Positions 11,844-23,502 of a stretch of DNA of 64,000 bases are shown piece by piece (the stretch's first letter is position 1; each line of letters starts with the position of its first letter). The notes beneath the pieces were generated by a model. That model did not search any database. It saw nothing but the letters and a program-made list of their open reading frames with translations, and was not told the origin of the DNA. Position numbers and translations under genes: made by a program. Source of the DNA: Gavia stellata. Taxonomy: Eukaryota > Chordata > Aves > Gaviiformes > Gaviidae. The stretch is taken from positions 21,837,930-21,901,929 of the forward strand of contig NC_082595.1 in assembly GCF_030936135.1 (NCBI RefSeq). The letters are read 5' to 3'.

Positions 11844-12652
11844 CTGCAAGGGAAAGGGAAGGGTCAGCGGGCAGCGACCCTGCGGAAAGGCTGGGAAGCT
11901 CCCCCTCGCCCGCGGGCTGGGAGAAGCCCGCACGGGCGAGGGGACAGGGGCGCGCCGGCGTGGCGGAGGGGAGCGCCGGCAGCCGTCTCGGCGCTCAGAG
12001 TCGGGCTGCGCCCTTGCTATGCGCTCCTCGTGTGCCTAAAGCCCGCCCGGATCCTGTGCGAAAAACAAGGGATAATCGATAATCAATTGGCAAGCGCTCA
12101 ATAAGGGATCAAAACTATATTTGGCGGCGGGGCCGCTGCTCTCTTCCCCCCGGGTAGGGAAAGTTTGTAGCGGGGGATCCAGAAAGTCACGGCTGGCAGA
12201 GGCAGAAAGGGAGGCAGGAGGATGCTCTCGCCTGGCGAGCCTCCGCAGATGCAGGCAGCTGCCGTGCGCTGGAGACAGGTTCATCCCGGCGCTGCACATC
12301 GCTCCTCCCGGCGAAAGAGCCCCTGCGAGAAAGGGGCTCTCCGCGCCGCCGTCGGAGCTTCCCGCTGCTCGGGAGAGGAAACCTCCGCACATGGCCACGG
12401 AGCCCCCTCTGTTCCGAGCCCTTCCCTCCTCCCCGCACCTTCGTGCCCGTCGCAGCGGCGCAGGCCGGCGGCCCCGGGGATGGGCTGCGGAGGATGCCTG
12501 GGGTCCCGGCGTGGCAGAGCTGACAGGTCCCGCTTCCCATCCCCGTGCCCGGGGACCACCCGCTCCTACCGTTTGCTCCGGCCTTTCCGAAGCAGCGAGG
12601 GGAAGAAGGGGTGAAACAAACGGCCACCTCCGGCTCCTGTAGCAAAACTGAC
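11844..12652 (-). other. CYP1B1: CYP1B1 intron 1 (predicted, 809 bp)
   Basis: The 3' end is well supported: a pyrimidine-rich tract and TTGCAG sit one base before the ATG. The 5' end is set by the best donor I found upstream on the minus strand, CAACAG|GTCAGT at 12653/12652. A second possible donor, ACG|GTAGGAG near 12570, would shorten the intron. Human intron 1 is about 390 bp, so either is plausible. An AT-rich stretch at 12055-12125 lies inside it. Confidence 0.45.
12055..12125. promoter_or_regulatory. AT-rich island inside the CpG island
   Basis: About 70 bases of AT-rich sequence within very GC-rich DNA. It contains ATCGATAATCAATTGG (plus strand), which includes a CCAAT box on the minus strand and an ATTGATTAT core resembling Onecut/HNF6 sites. 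A CArG-like CCAAATATAG also lies on the minus strand. No CpG-rich 5' UTR would be expected to look like this, so a binding-site cluster is the simplest reading. Factor names are motif guesses. Confidence 0.35.
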
Positions 12653-13280
12653 CTGTTGCACGCTGCTTCCATCCGAGACCTCGGGGAGGATGGAGAGGAC
12701 CGGGGCAGCCGGCGGCTGCTCTACAGGGCAGCCCCGGGAGGAGAGCGGCGACGGCGATGTTCAGATCCCAGCCTCTGGGAAACTCATTAGGAGCCCCGGT
12801 TCCTGTCACCCGGCGCTTGGCAGGTCATGTGCAGGCAAATGCCAATTGCACCCGATCCCAGCGCGGAGTTATTATCACCTTCCCAGCGCTTTAACCCTTC
12901 GGAGCTCGGCCCGCCGGCAGCCACCTGCCCGGTGCAGCCCCGCGGACCGGGGGCGAGCGGGCTGCCGTCCCCTCCCTCCCACCCGCCTGCTGGGCTGCGG
13001 GGACGGGGCCACCCCAGCCCGCTGCAGGGAGTGAAGGCGAGCGGCTCAGAGGGCGCGGGGAGGACGGCCCGCTGCCCCCAGCCGGAGCCGGAGCCGGAGC
13101 CGCCGCGGCTGGGCGCCTGGCATCGGTACTCGCGGCTTTAAATCCGCCGGCATCCGCGCGGCGCGGCGCGGTGCGGTGCGGGCGTGCCGCAGTTAGCCCC
13201 GCTGACAAATCGCCGCTGCCTGGCCCTTCCCCGGGCTTGAGGGGTCGCAGCTATTTGCCAGCTGCCCTTGGGCCCTCGCC
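12653..13280 (-). other. CYP1B1: CYP1B1 noncoding exon 1 (predicted; 5' end uncertain)
   Basis: The 3' boundary is the consensus donor CAG|GTCAGT at 12653/12652. The 5' end depends on which TATA-like box is used. TTTAAA at 13137-13142 would start transcription near 13110 (exon about 460 bases). ATAAAAG at 13306-13312 would start it near 13280 (about 630 bases). Human exon 1 is noncoding and about 370 bases. A (GGAGCC)-type hexamer repeat at about 13079-13102 would fall in or next to the 5' UTR. No transcript evidence is available here. Confidence 0.35.
13137..13142 (-). promoter_or_regulatory. CYP1B1: TATA-like box (TTTAAA), proximal candidate
   Basis: TTTAAA in the minus-strand context GGATTTAAAGCCG, surrounded by GC-rich DNA. 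Human CYP1B1 is known to use a non-canonical TATA-like box, and this resembles it. The resulting exon 1 length (about 460 bases) is closer to the human one than the alternative at 13306. Confidence 0.35.
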
Positions 13281-13305
13281 AAGTGGAGCGGCTGAGCCGC
13301 GGATG

Positions 13306-13312
13306 CTTTTAT
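13306..13312 (-). promoter_or_regulatory. CYP1B1: TATA-like box (ATAAAAG), distal candidate
   Basis: The minus strand reads GGCCATAAAAGCATCC, a CATAAAA-type TATA element in GC-rich surroundings. By sequence it is the stronger of the two TATA-like boxes. Two perfect dioxin-response elements lie about 160-180 bases further upstream. Confidence 0.35.
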
Positions 13313-13467
13313 GGCCGGGGCCAAAAGTTTTCGCGGAGGAGGTGCCGGGAGGGGAGCGGGGTGGCGGGCGGGCTCGCAGCCCTCTCTGTCGGGAGGCAAA
13401 GTCTCGCCTGCATCTTGGGGGCTGAGGAAGCTGGAGACCTTCCCCTCCTCCGCCCGTCGCCTCCCCG

Positions 13468-13492
13468 TTGCGTGCGGAGTTTGCATTGCGTG
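13468..13492 (+). promoter_or_regulatory. CYP1B1: Two perfect dioxin-response elements upstream of CYP1B1
   Basis: TTGCGTG occurs at 13468-13474 and again at 13486-13492, same orientation, 18 bases apart. Both match TNGCGTG, the AhR/ARNT binding consensus. CYP1B1 is a classic AhR target in vertebrates, so a tight pair within about 400 bases of either predicted start site is a strong functional candidate. Additional core-only GCGTG matches lie at 13182-13186 and 13727-13731. Confidence 0.6.
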
Positions 13493-16400
13493 AGCCGGGA
13501 CTGGAAAGCCTCCAGCCATCTCCTCCGCGGGCCCCTACCCCTCCTCGCAATACCTGACACCGGCTCGGGGGGGAAGGAGGCAGGGAAGCGCCGGGCAGCT
13601 CGCACCCCGGCCGGCCCCGCTGCCCTCCAGCCTCGCCCCCGCCCTGCGCTCGCTTCTCTCCCGCTCACGGCGCTTTTTTACGCTCACATCTGGCACCTCC
13701 GCCCGCCCCGGGAGGGCTGGCGAGGGGCGTGCGGGTACGGCGCTCCAAGCCCCCCCGGGCTTTCCGGCGCCCGGAGGGAACCGGGGCTGTAAGACCCCCA
13801 GGCATCAAGGAAACTGTTCCCCAAGGAATCGGAACACTCTTGCTTTGTTGTCGTCGGTTTTGCTGTCCAAGCAAAATTTAAAAATACGACATTTATTTCA
13901 GATTCTCTACAGTCATGTCACGAGAAGAAAAGAAGGTGTTGTGGTAGCATTTAGGGATTGGACAAAATTAGATCCTGGGAGACAGCCCAGCTCAGGGTTT
14001 GAACTCAGGCCTGGCCAGGCTACTGCTGCTTCTGTCTTTGCTAAGAAGTGTAATCCTGGCTGCTGTCACCGTCCCAGGCTCCTCCAGCCAGCGGTACTAC
14101 CTCTTGCTCAGACTTGGCATCAGCCATATCTCTCTGTGTGCCCCAGAGCACCCTGTGCTTCTTCCTGCCATTGCCAAGTGACAGAGATGTCAAAACCACT
14201 TTTTCCGAGCAGTGCCGGAAAAATTGAGCTTCCCTCTTCCCAGCCCCATCTCTGGGGTGAACTGGAAGGATCCTGCAGTCCAGCCCAGCACATGGCCCAG
14301 CTTCAAAGAGGAGCAAAGATAGCTCCATCCCTGTGGCACTGAGACGAGGGCAAGCTTGGAGAGGCTCTAGGCAGTTTGATCTCTCCATCACCATCAGAAG
14401 GTTGAAACCAAATTTCACATGCTGTAACCACTCAGCTGTACCGAAGTGGCTTGTCCCACCCTGGCAGCCACCCTTCCCTCCTTCATCGGTCACATGTCAA
14501 AGAAGAGACACGGGCTTCTCCCTGCAAAGAGTGTTCTGGGCACTGGATGTGGGTGGCAAGGTCTAGCTTGGATCAGTTACCTGAGCTCTGGATTATAGTG
14601 CTGGGCATTTGCCATTGCCAGCAGGAACATTTGCCTTTTTCCTGGTTGACCGTGGTAATCAGTTGCCTAAAACTCAGGCATTACAGCTCTTGTTAGTAAG
14701 TCCCTAAATCCTTTCTTTGATGCAGCACTTAAACAAGTTGTATTGCAGTCAAAGTGAGAGATTGCCTTTTACTTTGGAGCAAGCAGAACAGATTTCATTC
14801 CAGCTCCCATGTAAATCCGAATTTATAAAGAAACACTGTCCTCAAGGTGGCCAAACTCTGGTTGCAATTGATAAGAGGAAGAACACCTCAGCGCGGGACT
14901 GCCAGAGGTGACACGCTGTGCCATTTCTTACCTCTGCTGCAAGTGGCCCTGCACCCACCCCACTCTTTCTTTCTCATCCGTTCAGTGAGTGAGAGTGGGT
15001 CCAGTGCGCTGCATGCTTTGCATCCTACTGACATTTTTCCTCAACATCATGCTGCAAGTGGGATTGCCTCCTGGCTGCTAGCAGGCAGGACAGAGGAAGG
15101 AACGCATTTCCACTATCGTGAGCTGCAGATTCACTGTTTAAGGCATGAGCTCAGGAATTACAAGTCCTGGTACCTTTTTTTTTATGCTGTAAGTAAAAAT
15201 AATTTTCTTCTTTTTTTTTTTTTTTCCCCCACTTCTCTTCGGTCTTCAGGAGTTCTGTCGCTATTAGTCAGGAGAGAAAGAAAAATCTGTTTTACACGTT
15301 TTGTTCTGTTGTGGTAGTACCAGCTGGTCCCCCTGTACCACGTGCTCTACAACAGTCTTGGCTTACTATTGCATCTATTACAGCCTAAGTATTATTTTGA
15401 CTGTATGCAATTAATGTTCACCCAATTTTCTAGGCTCTGATTCTATGTGACCTTGATTAGTCCCTTACAATCAAGCATAGGTTGGGTGAAGTGTTTTATC
15501 ACACCAATGAATTAGTGTGGTATAAAATTCAGACAATGGATGATCAGGCCCTTGGTCTCTGTTATATTCCACAAATTGCCCTCCTGACCGCCTCTTTATT
15601 TACTCTTCACACTTCTTTTGTTTCTAGAAGCATAGAAGTTCAGAATTGCTCTTAGATAATGTATGTTTCCTTTTTCCCACTTCTGGGGACTTAATTCAGA
15701 CTCAGGTCCCACTGAAGCCACTCCCAAATTCCTGAGTCAAAGTTAGTTTTGTTAGGCATCGAAGACTGAATCACTGAAAACATACGCCACCTAAAATGAA
15801 TTCTTTCTGAGGTCTAGAAAACCCTACTTGATGTAAAATATGGAAGAGAAAAGGAGTTGAAGCAGCAGAAGTGGGTGGGTTTGTGATTAAGGGAAAGGAA
15901 TTCGGGCATAATCTGTTTAAAATCCTGATTGATTTGACAGGAATGCCAGACTCAGGGGGCTGGCAGAGTCTGTGGGGACATCAGTACCTCTGCGACTCTG
16001 AATGAAGGTGCTTTATATATGTGGACAAGAGTCCTTGTTGTGGAGGTAAAAGTTTGATAAAGGAAGAGGAATTACACAACCTGGAGAGTCTTCATTTACC
16101 CTTTGAGAGGGAATTTTTATCTCTCTGACACAGCCCTCCCTTTTCCAAGAAAACCCCTTAACCCCTAAAAGATTTTTTCCAAGTGTTAAGAATTACTTAC
16201 CTAAATAAGGGTTTGCAGACTCAGTTCTCAGTTTTTCTTCTAACTACGGCAGCTGTTGGCTTCTCTTTTGCACACTGGCAAGGTGCTTATAAATCCTCAT
16301 GAGCAGCAACTGGAATTTCTCAAGGACTTGACCATGTCCCATTTTGTTCCCTTGCCTCTTCCTTTTGCAGCTTTCCTTGGAGAGCCCTCCCACACTGGGT

Positions 16401-19400
16401 TTCTTTGTCTCTTTCCCATACCTGGGACCATGTATCTTTACTTCCTGTCTCTGAATTTTACAAAATCTCAAGGTGGTTTATATGACAGTTGAGCAATGTT
16501 TTCTCCTGGGATTGCTACAGTGCAGAGCTTGTACAAACTGTTTACAATTTATAGAGTGATCCAAGCTATTCTTCATTAAATAATCCCTTGGAAATATTGT
16601 TTCTGATTGTCTGTTTCTGAGGGTTGCACAATACTATATAAGATGAAGAAACACGTAACATAACTGTAAAACACAAATCACTTGGAAACTTAAACAAACG
16701 CAATATCCTATTGTTTCAGGCTGCTAAAAATTGTACAGGCTTTCTTCTGTACCTCTGGAGTTTGACTCTAGTCTCAACAATGCTGCTCTAAGTCAGGAAA
16801 ATCACCATTAAAGCAATCAGATTACAATCAGAATTAGAACCTGTAAACCTCCGCATTTACAACAGCTCGCTCAGATTACGTTTACGCTGCAATCCAGCAT
16901 GATGCAGAGTTACCACCATGTTTCAAGTATCCAGACGCAAAAGATCTGCACCAGCCACTCAGTCCAGACACCGTGCCACCCTGGGGCAGCCGGCTCTGCA
17001 GCCGCCATCTGTGCTTGCTGCTCCGCACCATATAGATGTGCCTGCTTACACGGGCTTATCTACGCGTTACTGAATTGCTTAGTGTTAAAACTAACCTGAG
17101 ACTGGGGTACCACGAGTGTGGATGATAATGAGATCATGTCTGATGGAGGTTCCTGGTTTTGCTCAGTTTGGCAGCTTTCTGGTGATGCCAAGCATGAGAT
17201 GTAAGCAAAATACAAGGAGCCACATCCTCAGTGCTGCTCAGAGTGCCAGGCATGCATAGGAGCCAGCCGTAGCTCCATGATTCAGGGTTATATATTTAGG
17301 CCACTCACTGTGGCCTAAAATAAAGTGTTTGTGGTATGCTTTTCAAAGCATATGTATTTGTGGCTACATATCACATTCTTAATCTTCGTCAACTTGCAGC
17401 TTTCCTTGGACTTTCACTCCTGCATTCCTGCTGACTTCCTAGCTCACATTTTCAATTCTCCCTTGCTATTGAAAAGGCTAAATTGGGCTCCTAATTCTGA
17501 GCCAAATTCCCCCAGCTGCTGCAGGAGGGCAAGAAACGTCCCAGTACTTGGTAGGGCTCAGCGCAGTGGTAGTTTGAATTGTAGCCGCTCCATCTGTCTG
17601 CATTTTTCATGTTACTTGCAAATTAAGGGCATACATTGTGGTCTGCTTCCACACAGGTAACGCACAGGTATGATTACAGAAAATGAGGACATAGTGTTAT
17701 ACTTAATTCAGACATCAAACTTGATTATGAAACTGTTTTAATTTTGTATTGCCAAATTCCTACAATATTTCTCTCCAAAGTTTGCTGTCTTTTCTTGAAA
17801 GTATTAGATGAAACCACATAGCTAAGTCTTTCTTGAGAGGAAAACACAGAGCTGGTCACTTTGTGGCTACCCTTTGAGAAGCCTTTTTAAACTGCATTCT
17901 GCCATGAGGCAAAAGAGCAAAATCTAATTTATACACTGTTGGGCACTCATCCGTGACATTTTGTGTGTGTCTTTGTATTTATACTATACAAATGCTCTTT
18001 ATTAAAGTACTCTGAAAGAAGTAGTCCGAAGAAGACGGACAAAAGAGCAACATGTAGGGAAGTTTAGGCACTGCTCAAGATGTGCATTATTCTCTCTATC
18101 CTCAGCATGTGTTGTGTGGGCAGACTGTTGTGCCTGCTCACTCTCCCTCTTGAGCAAAGGGGCTCGCTCCCTGGGGCATCTGGCAGCTTTGCATCCTCGC
18201 GCTGTTTCTGAGGTTTGCAGAACCAAGAGCTGTGTTGCCAAGGTCCATCTTTATTTTGAAGTATAGAAACCTTATAATCTGTAATGATGTGCTAGGTCAC
18301 TCCAAAGCTTAAAAATGGTAACATTGCTTAGGGCCAATATTGTTAACAAGTTATCAAGCAGTAATATTATATTTCTCATTTGTTTTCCAGACTTTTTTGG
18401 TGTTGTTTTAGTAGTGGTGATATGAAGTTTGTAGTGCACTTGCTTTACTAACTCTAAGAGTTTTTAGTATTTGCCATTTTAGAAAATGCCAGTGTGCTTC
18501 TATGCTCAAGCATAGTGACAGACGCTAGCTCAAAACAGCCCTGGGCTACAGCTGAAAGCAAAGTCTACTTCACTCACAGACAGAAGCATATTCTGTAGGG
18601 GTGAAGGTTTTGAAGATTTACCTGTGAAGTTCTACAAAGGCTTTAATACAGGTGTGCAAAATATGATTTTTCAGAGTTTGGAAGTTTGTCCGAATTTTAG
18701 TGAATTATCAAGGGAAGAGCAAAAGGCGCAAATGTGGGAGAAAAGACATTACCCAGATAAACGTCAAGTCCTGCTTTCGAGTCTGAGGCTACAAAGCTTT
18801 TCAAAGAAAAGGCCACCATCATGTTTTAATAGGAATACATTTTCCTTGTTCTCATAAGTGGGTTCAACTGTTTTTGGACTGAACATTTCTAAAAATTACA
18901 ATGTGAAACATGGATTTTCTGGGGATAGAAAATTTCAGGCCAAATGATGAATGTTGGACAAAGTTATAAGTAATGGAGGACCTGGAGTTTCCAGCTGAGG
19001 GAACTCTGTACAAGTAGACACCATGACTGTTCTGCACAGTGAGAGAAGATAGTGAAGCACGGATGGTATGAAGAAACTTACAGTTCCTTGATGAGAATTT
19101 GGGTTTTCCTATCTTGTGTCCTAGGTGTTCTAGCCATTGATTAGCCCACCCTATGAGTGTTCAGCTCTCCACTTCCCAAGCAATAATTTCCCATGATACA
19201 AATATTGGTCATTTGGGGTCTTCAGTTTGTATTGCATGTGTAGCATTCTTTGTGCCTTGACAGCAGAACAACTCATCAAAATGTTAAAACAGGCAACACA
19301 AATTGAATCTGGTAGCCTCTAGAGCAATCCAAGCTGAATTTCAGAATTCTCCTTCTTTCGAAGAATAAACCTGGTTATGTTGTGGGGGATGCAGGTCTGA

Positions 19401-19543
19401 TCTAGGTAAGGGAGCTGCACAGAGGTGTGAGCATTACTTTGTCCCCGTTATGATACTTTCAATCTTGCTGCTTAAGGGAGTTCTCGGAGTGGGCTGCAAA
19501 CATCTAAGAGTACTTCAGAAAGTGATGCCAGTAGTCTAGTATA

Positions 19544-19573
19544 GTGTGTGTACATATACACATATATATATAT
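19544..19573. repeat. Alternating GT/AT dinucleotide tract
   Basis: A short compound microsatellite: GTGTGTGTACATATACACATATATATATAT. It alternates purine and pyrimidine throughout and is self-complementary in part. Confidence 0.8.
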
Positions 19574-20991
19574 GCTTTCTCTTTTGGAGTCAGACTAGGA
19601 CTGTTGCTGAAGCATAGTGTCAAGTGCAAAAGGCAGGTCTTGGCTACCTGTGCTCATTCGGTGTTTTCACAGGGCTGGCAATGCATCTCTCCCTTGTTTG
19701 GGCTTCAGTTCTAACTTCTGAAAAGCCTGTTCTTCTTACCTGCATGTTCAAGTGGATACGCCATACTTGCTTGCGCTATTAGGCATGGACTCCATAGGGT
19801 CTGGGTTAATTTCTTGTCCAAAGGTTTGAAATTTTATAATGGGAAGTTTTCAGCATTTTAAAAAAAATATTATCATTACTACTGTTCCTTTCAAGTTTTC
19901 AGGTGCTCTGAGAGAGGAGGTGGTGTTGGGCACAAACTGATTGTCGAGATGCCAACTGAACCAAAGAGGAACACAATAATTTGTGCTTCATGAGGGCTTT
20001 CCCTAGCTTTTGATCATGAAGAGACAGGCCTGTAGCTGGGATTTCCCAAAGAAGATTCATGTCATGGACCTAAGAAATTTCATGTCAGTCAAGGGGTGCT
20101 TCTAAATGTCACCCCTTAGATAGCCCTGCTCAGATGAGCGAGGGAACATGCTTACCCCCCTTCTCCCTTCCATTACTGCAGGTCAATAAAATGGTGAATA
20201 GTATTTGTGAAGAAGCTGCAGAGTGATAGATAAACAGTGGTTCTGGCTACATTGGCTTTGCTGAAGTATCCTGTCAGATGGAAATGCGTGAATCCAAACC
20301 AGGACCTTCAGTGATTTGGTTGCTGAAGCTCAGCTGAGGAAACATTTGCACATCATTCTGCAGCAGGGCATTCTTGGCTTCCTCTGCTCTGTTGTGCAAG
20401 GGTTTGGTGTATTTGCCTCCAGCGGTAACTGCATTTCGGTGGTAAATGAAATTACTCAAATTCTAGGGACTGGGGTGTCTGTGGGTAATACTCTAGCCTA
20501 TAAAATTGTTCATGCTCTTCCCTGGGGTATGGGAAACAGGAGCTGTTTATTTGCACATTTTTTAATTTGAAGAAAGACTTGGAGAAAGTATATTCAAACC
20601 AAGGGGAATGGAAGCTCCCTTTGTGGTATCTGTGGTCAGTGATGGAAAATTGACCTTGGGAGATTTTTACAGTATTCCATGTAAGGGCTGCAGTCTTGAT
20701 CATGACAGTTGACTCCTCCTGTAAGACAAATAATAATAATAAAGATTTCCTCTAGCCCTCAGTAAATTCAGCAGGGAAAGAAAACACTCTTGACACATAC
20801 AGATTGCTCCTAGCGTTTGGAAGCAAACCCAAGGGAAGTGTCTGTTTCTGAGCCATTCAGGTCTTCTAACTTTCAGCAATGGCAGATCAAAGACCATGAG
20901 GGAAACAGATTGCAGGTGCCAGTCAGGGCAGGTTTCGTCTTGTCACAGCACTCCGGGAAGAGGCATTTGCTAATGTCTGTTAATCTCATGG

Positions 20992-21749
20992 CACGCCAAG
21001 GGAGAAAGACAGAAAAAAATTGCCATAAATTCTTCGCTTTCCCAAGCAGCCCACACCCAGGCTCAGGGTGGCTGCAGGAGGCTTGCTGGCTGCTGGGAGA
21101 GCAGTGCAGGAGCCTGTGCCCACCTGGGGCAGCAGGATGGATCCTGGATCCATTCCTTATGTCGGAGAATAAGGAATGAAGCAGTTGCAGAAGCAGCACT
21201 GCACCGGAGGTGTACACTCATGGCAAAGGCGAAAGGAGCCATGAGAGCTAAGGTCACGCAAAGAAGAACGCCCAAAGTCCATCTTGGCTGCTGTCCTCTC
21301 CCGTGTACCCTCCCCTCACCCTACAGTCAAGGAGGAAGCGTAAAACGCTGTGCGGCACTTTGGGGAAGAAGTAGCAGCAGTAGAGGTAACAGGGTGCTTT
21401 ACCAGATGCAGGGAGAAGGCAGGATTAGGCACAGCTTGGGGCACTCTAGGGGATGGCTTTGGCCAAAAGCCAGGTTTGTGCCTGTCTTTCTTTTGAGGTG
21501 TAAATGACATGCAAACAGGCTCCTCTCAGTGGCTTCCCTGTGAAGATAAATAACCTGATTCCCCGGTTATTATCCCCCTGCTCTCCTCCCCTTCCCCCTG
21601 ACTGACTTTGATTATTGTAACTTTACATGCACTTTTAATTTGCGTGCAGGCAAGTACAAAGACACAACCGGATATACCTGTTATTTGCCAATGACCTGAA
21701 AGAGTATAGTTTATGTTAAGCCTTGGGTTATGGTAAGGTTTGCACGCGA
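20992..21749. promoter_or_regulatory. Cluster of four dioxin-response elements (possible distal enhancer)
   Basis: Four matches to TNGCGTG lie within 758 bases: minus-strand TGGCGTG at 20992-20998, minus-strand TTGCGTG at 21255-21261, plus-strand TTGCGTG at 21640-21646, and minus-strand TCGCGTG at 21743-21749. Elsewhere in the intergenic DNA I find such matches only singly, roughly one per 10 kb or fewer. The cluster is about 8 kb upstream of the CYP1B1 promoter. The segment 21540-21660 also holds a 7-bp inverted repeat and homeobox-like AT cores. Enhancer function is inferred. Confidence 0.35.
21151..21178. other. Perfect 10-bp inverted repeat (hairpin)
   Basis: CATTCCTTAT at 21151-21160 and its exact reverse complement ATAAGGAATG at 21169-21178, separated by eight bases. 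No T-rich terminator context or small-RNA promoter is evident. Confidence 0.7.
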
Positions 21750-23502
21750 TTCCTCAATATACATGCTGCAGGCAACTGATGGATGGAGGTGATGGAGGGT
21801 GGAGGAAAGTTTTAAAGTGACAGAACCTGATTTGGTTCCTAATTAATCTACCAGTTATGTAAAGGCCTATATTTAAATTTTGTGTGATTCAGGAAAGGGA
21901 AAGGATCCCGTTCATTCTCAGCACCACCTCTTATCTCCAGGGAAGTGAGTACATCATGAGTTAAATGCAGTTTTATGGAACTTACGGGACAGACTGCTAC
22001 TCACGCTTCCCTCAGAGGCAGTGGGACAAGGTACAGAAAGTCAAGTGCTACCCTTACAAATGAGGGCATCATAAAATAATTGTTAAAATAACAGAAGACA
22101 AGATGTTGTTGCAAGAGCACTGTGTAAGTTTATGTTTCTGGACACAAGCACATTTGATCTTTTCTGTGCTTCAGCTTCCCCATAAAATTGAGAGTGGTAA
22201 GTATATGGATCTGCCTAGTATCCATTCTACTGTTCTCTCACTTACTAAGATAGACCTTGTACAGCCAGCATCCAGAAAAACGGTGCTTAAATTTGCAGGA
22301 TAGCAATGGAGGGACTGAGTTTTTACTCCTGTTTTTAAGTCAAACAAACCAAAGTTGCCTTCCATCTTCACAAGCTCACCGTACAGCAGGCAACCATGAT
22401 CCACTTGTGAAAGGCATTTATCTGAAGCAGCCTTGAAAATAAATCCGTTTGCTTTTCTCCTCTCTGCTCTGCTATTTCTTGCTTCCAGTTTGCATCCCTC
22501 CAGCTTATCTGCCCTTTTGAGGAATTGGTTTTATTTGAAAAACTCTTCTTTTCCTTATTAGTTTACTGTTTGCCATCATGTTTTTCAGTTCTAAGCATCC
22601 AAAATACATAAAACTTTTGCATATCTTCATTGTTGTTTTTCCCTGTTTGTCTTGATATTTTGTCTGTGTGTAGAAAACTCATCTCTAATAGCAGTTTCTC
22701 AGAGGTCGTGAACTCTTAAACACATGGTTGGTCTTTCTGTGGTCAGTATATTTCTGAAAGCTAAAATGTATGTACAGACTTGTTCTGATTAAGAAAGGTT
22801 TCCATTTTGGTGTGTTTTTTTTTTTAAAATAAGGATCACATATAGCACTCCATAGCCTGATTTTCAAATAAGTTTAGCAAAATTATCAAATGTTGCTGTA
22901 AGTACTGATGCACAAAACAAAGCCTTAAAGTGTTGTGTGCTCAAAAACCTGAAAGGGTGTAAAACTGTCTGCTTCACCCCTGGAATAGAACATTCACAAG
23001 AACAAATCCTGTTGTGACAGGATTAAGCAGTCAGGAAAGGGTTACAGGCTGCTTGCTTGTCACTTGATTCAGCAGGGGTTTAGATGAAGATGTGTGCCCT
23101 TTTTCTGGCATGGAAAGCCTGGGAGCCCCTGCAGCTGGCTTTGGATGAGGGAATAGCTTTGCTTTGTGTTACTTTATGAATTTGATGTTTAGATAATAAA
23201 CTCTATCCCAGAGCGAAAGCTGAAGAAGACTTGGGTATTTCTGTGCCTTGACCTTTCCCTTTCCCCTGGGCAAGAAAGCCCACCAGTGTACAGGCTGTGA
23301 AAGAGTGTGTGACAAGCATAATAAAATATTTTCCTTTTTCTTTAATAAAGTAAAGTAATCCTGGGTTACATTATCAAAAGAGAGGTGTGAGGAGGCAGAT
23401 GTGAAGAAGTTGTAAAGAAGCAGCAGGCCCACATTTTATTTGTACATGCGAGAGAAAGTCCTACTGAAGATAAGAGGGGTTTTGATGAAAGTAAAGCGAT
23501 TG

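Larger units (their letters stand above)
10480..13830. promoter_or_regulatory. CYP1B1: CpG island covering CYP1B1 exon 2, intron 1, exon 1 and promoter
   Basis: About 3.3 kb of dense CpG and high GC content bounded on both sides by AT-rich DNA. It covers exon 2, the start of intron 2 and the predicted first exon and promoter. It contains many GC boxes (GGGCGG/CCGCCC). A single AT-rich gap at about 12055-12125 breaks it. Such an island marks the promoter of many vertebrate genes. The long open frames seen here on both strands follow from stop-codon scarcity in GC-rich DNA. Confidence 0.9.
13831..23400. other. Intergenic DNA upstream of CYP1B1; no gene recognised
   Basis: Mostly AT-rich sequence with short, motif-free open frames. 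Visible low-complexity tracts are a T run at about 15210-15225 and an alternating GT/AT tract at about 19544-19573. The 20.9-21.8 kb part stands out by holding four dioxin-response elements and two perfect hairpins. A frame at 14717-14911 (+) reads plausibly but matches nothing I know. In mammals this side carries the noncoding CYP1B1-AS1 transcript; sequence alone cannot show an equivalent here. Confidence 0.6.

Noticed and set aside
10419..11933. 504-codon minus-strand open frame
   Set aside because: Same strand as CYP1B1 but a different frame. Arg/Pro/Ala-rich low-complexity translation caused by the CpG island; it runs through the true splice donor and start region.
10754..12082. 442-codon open frame on the plus strand opposite CYP1B1 exon 2
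   Set aside because: It is the antisense shadow of a GC-rich coding exon: composition dominated by Ala, Gly, Glu, Gln and His, no domain, and exactly covering exon 2.
12036..13792. Multiple 90-257-codon frames on both strands at 12.0-13.8 kb
   Set aside because: All overlap each other in GC-rich promoter and first-exon DNA where stop codons are rare; none shows a motif.
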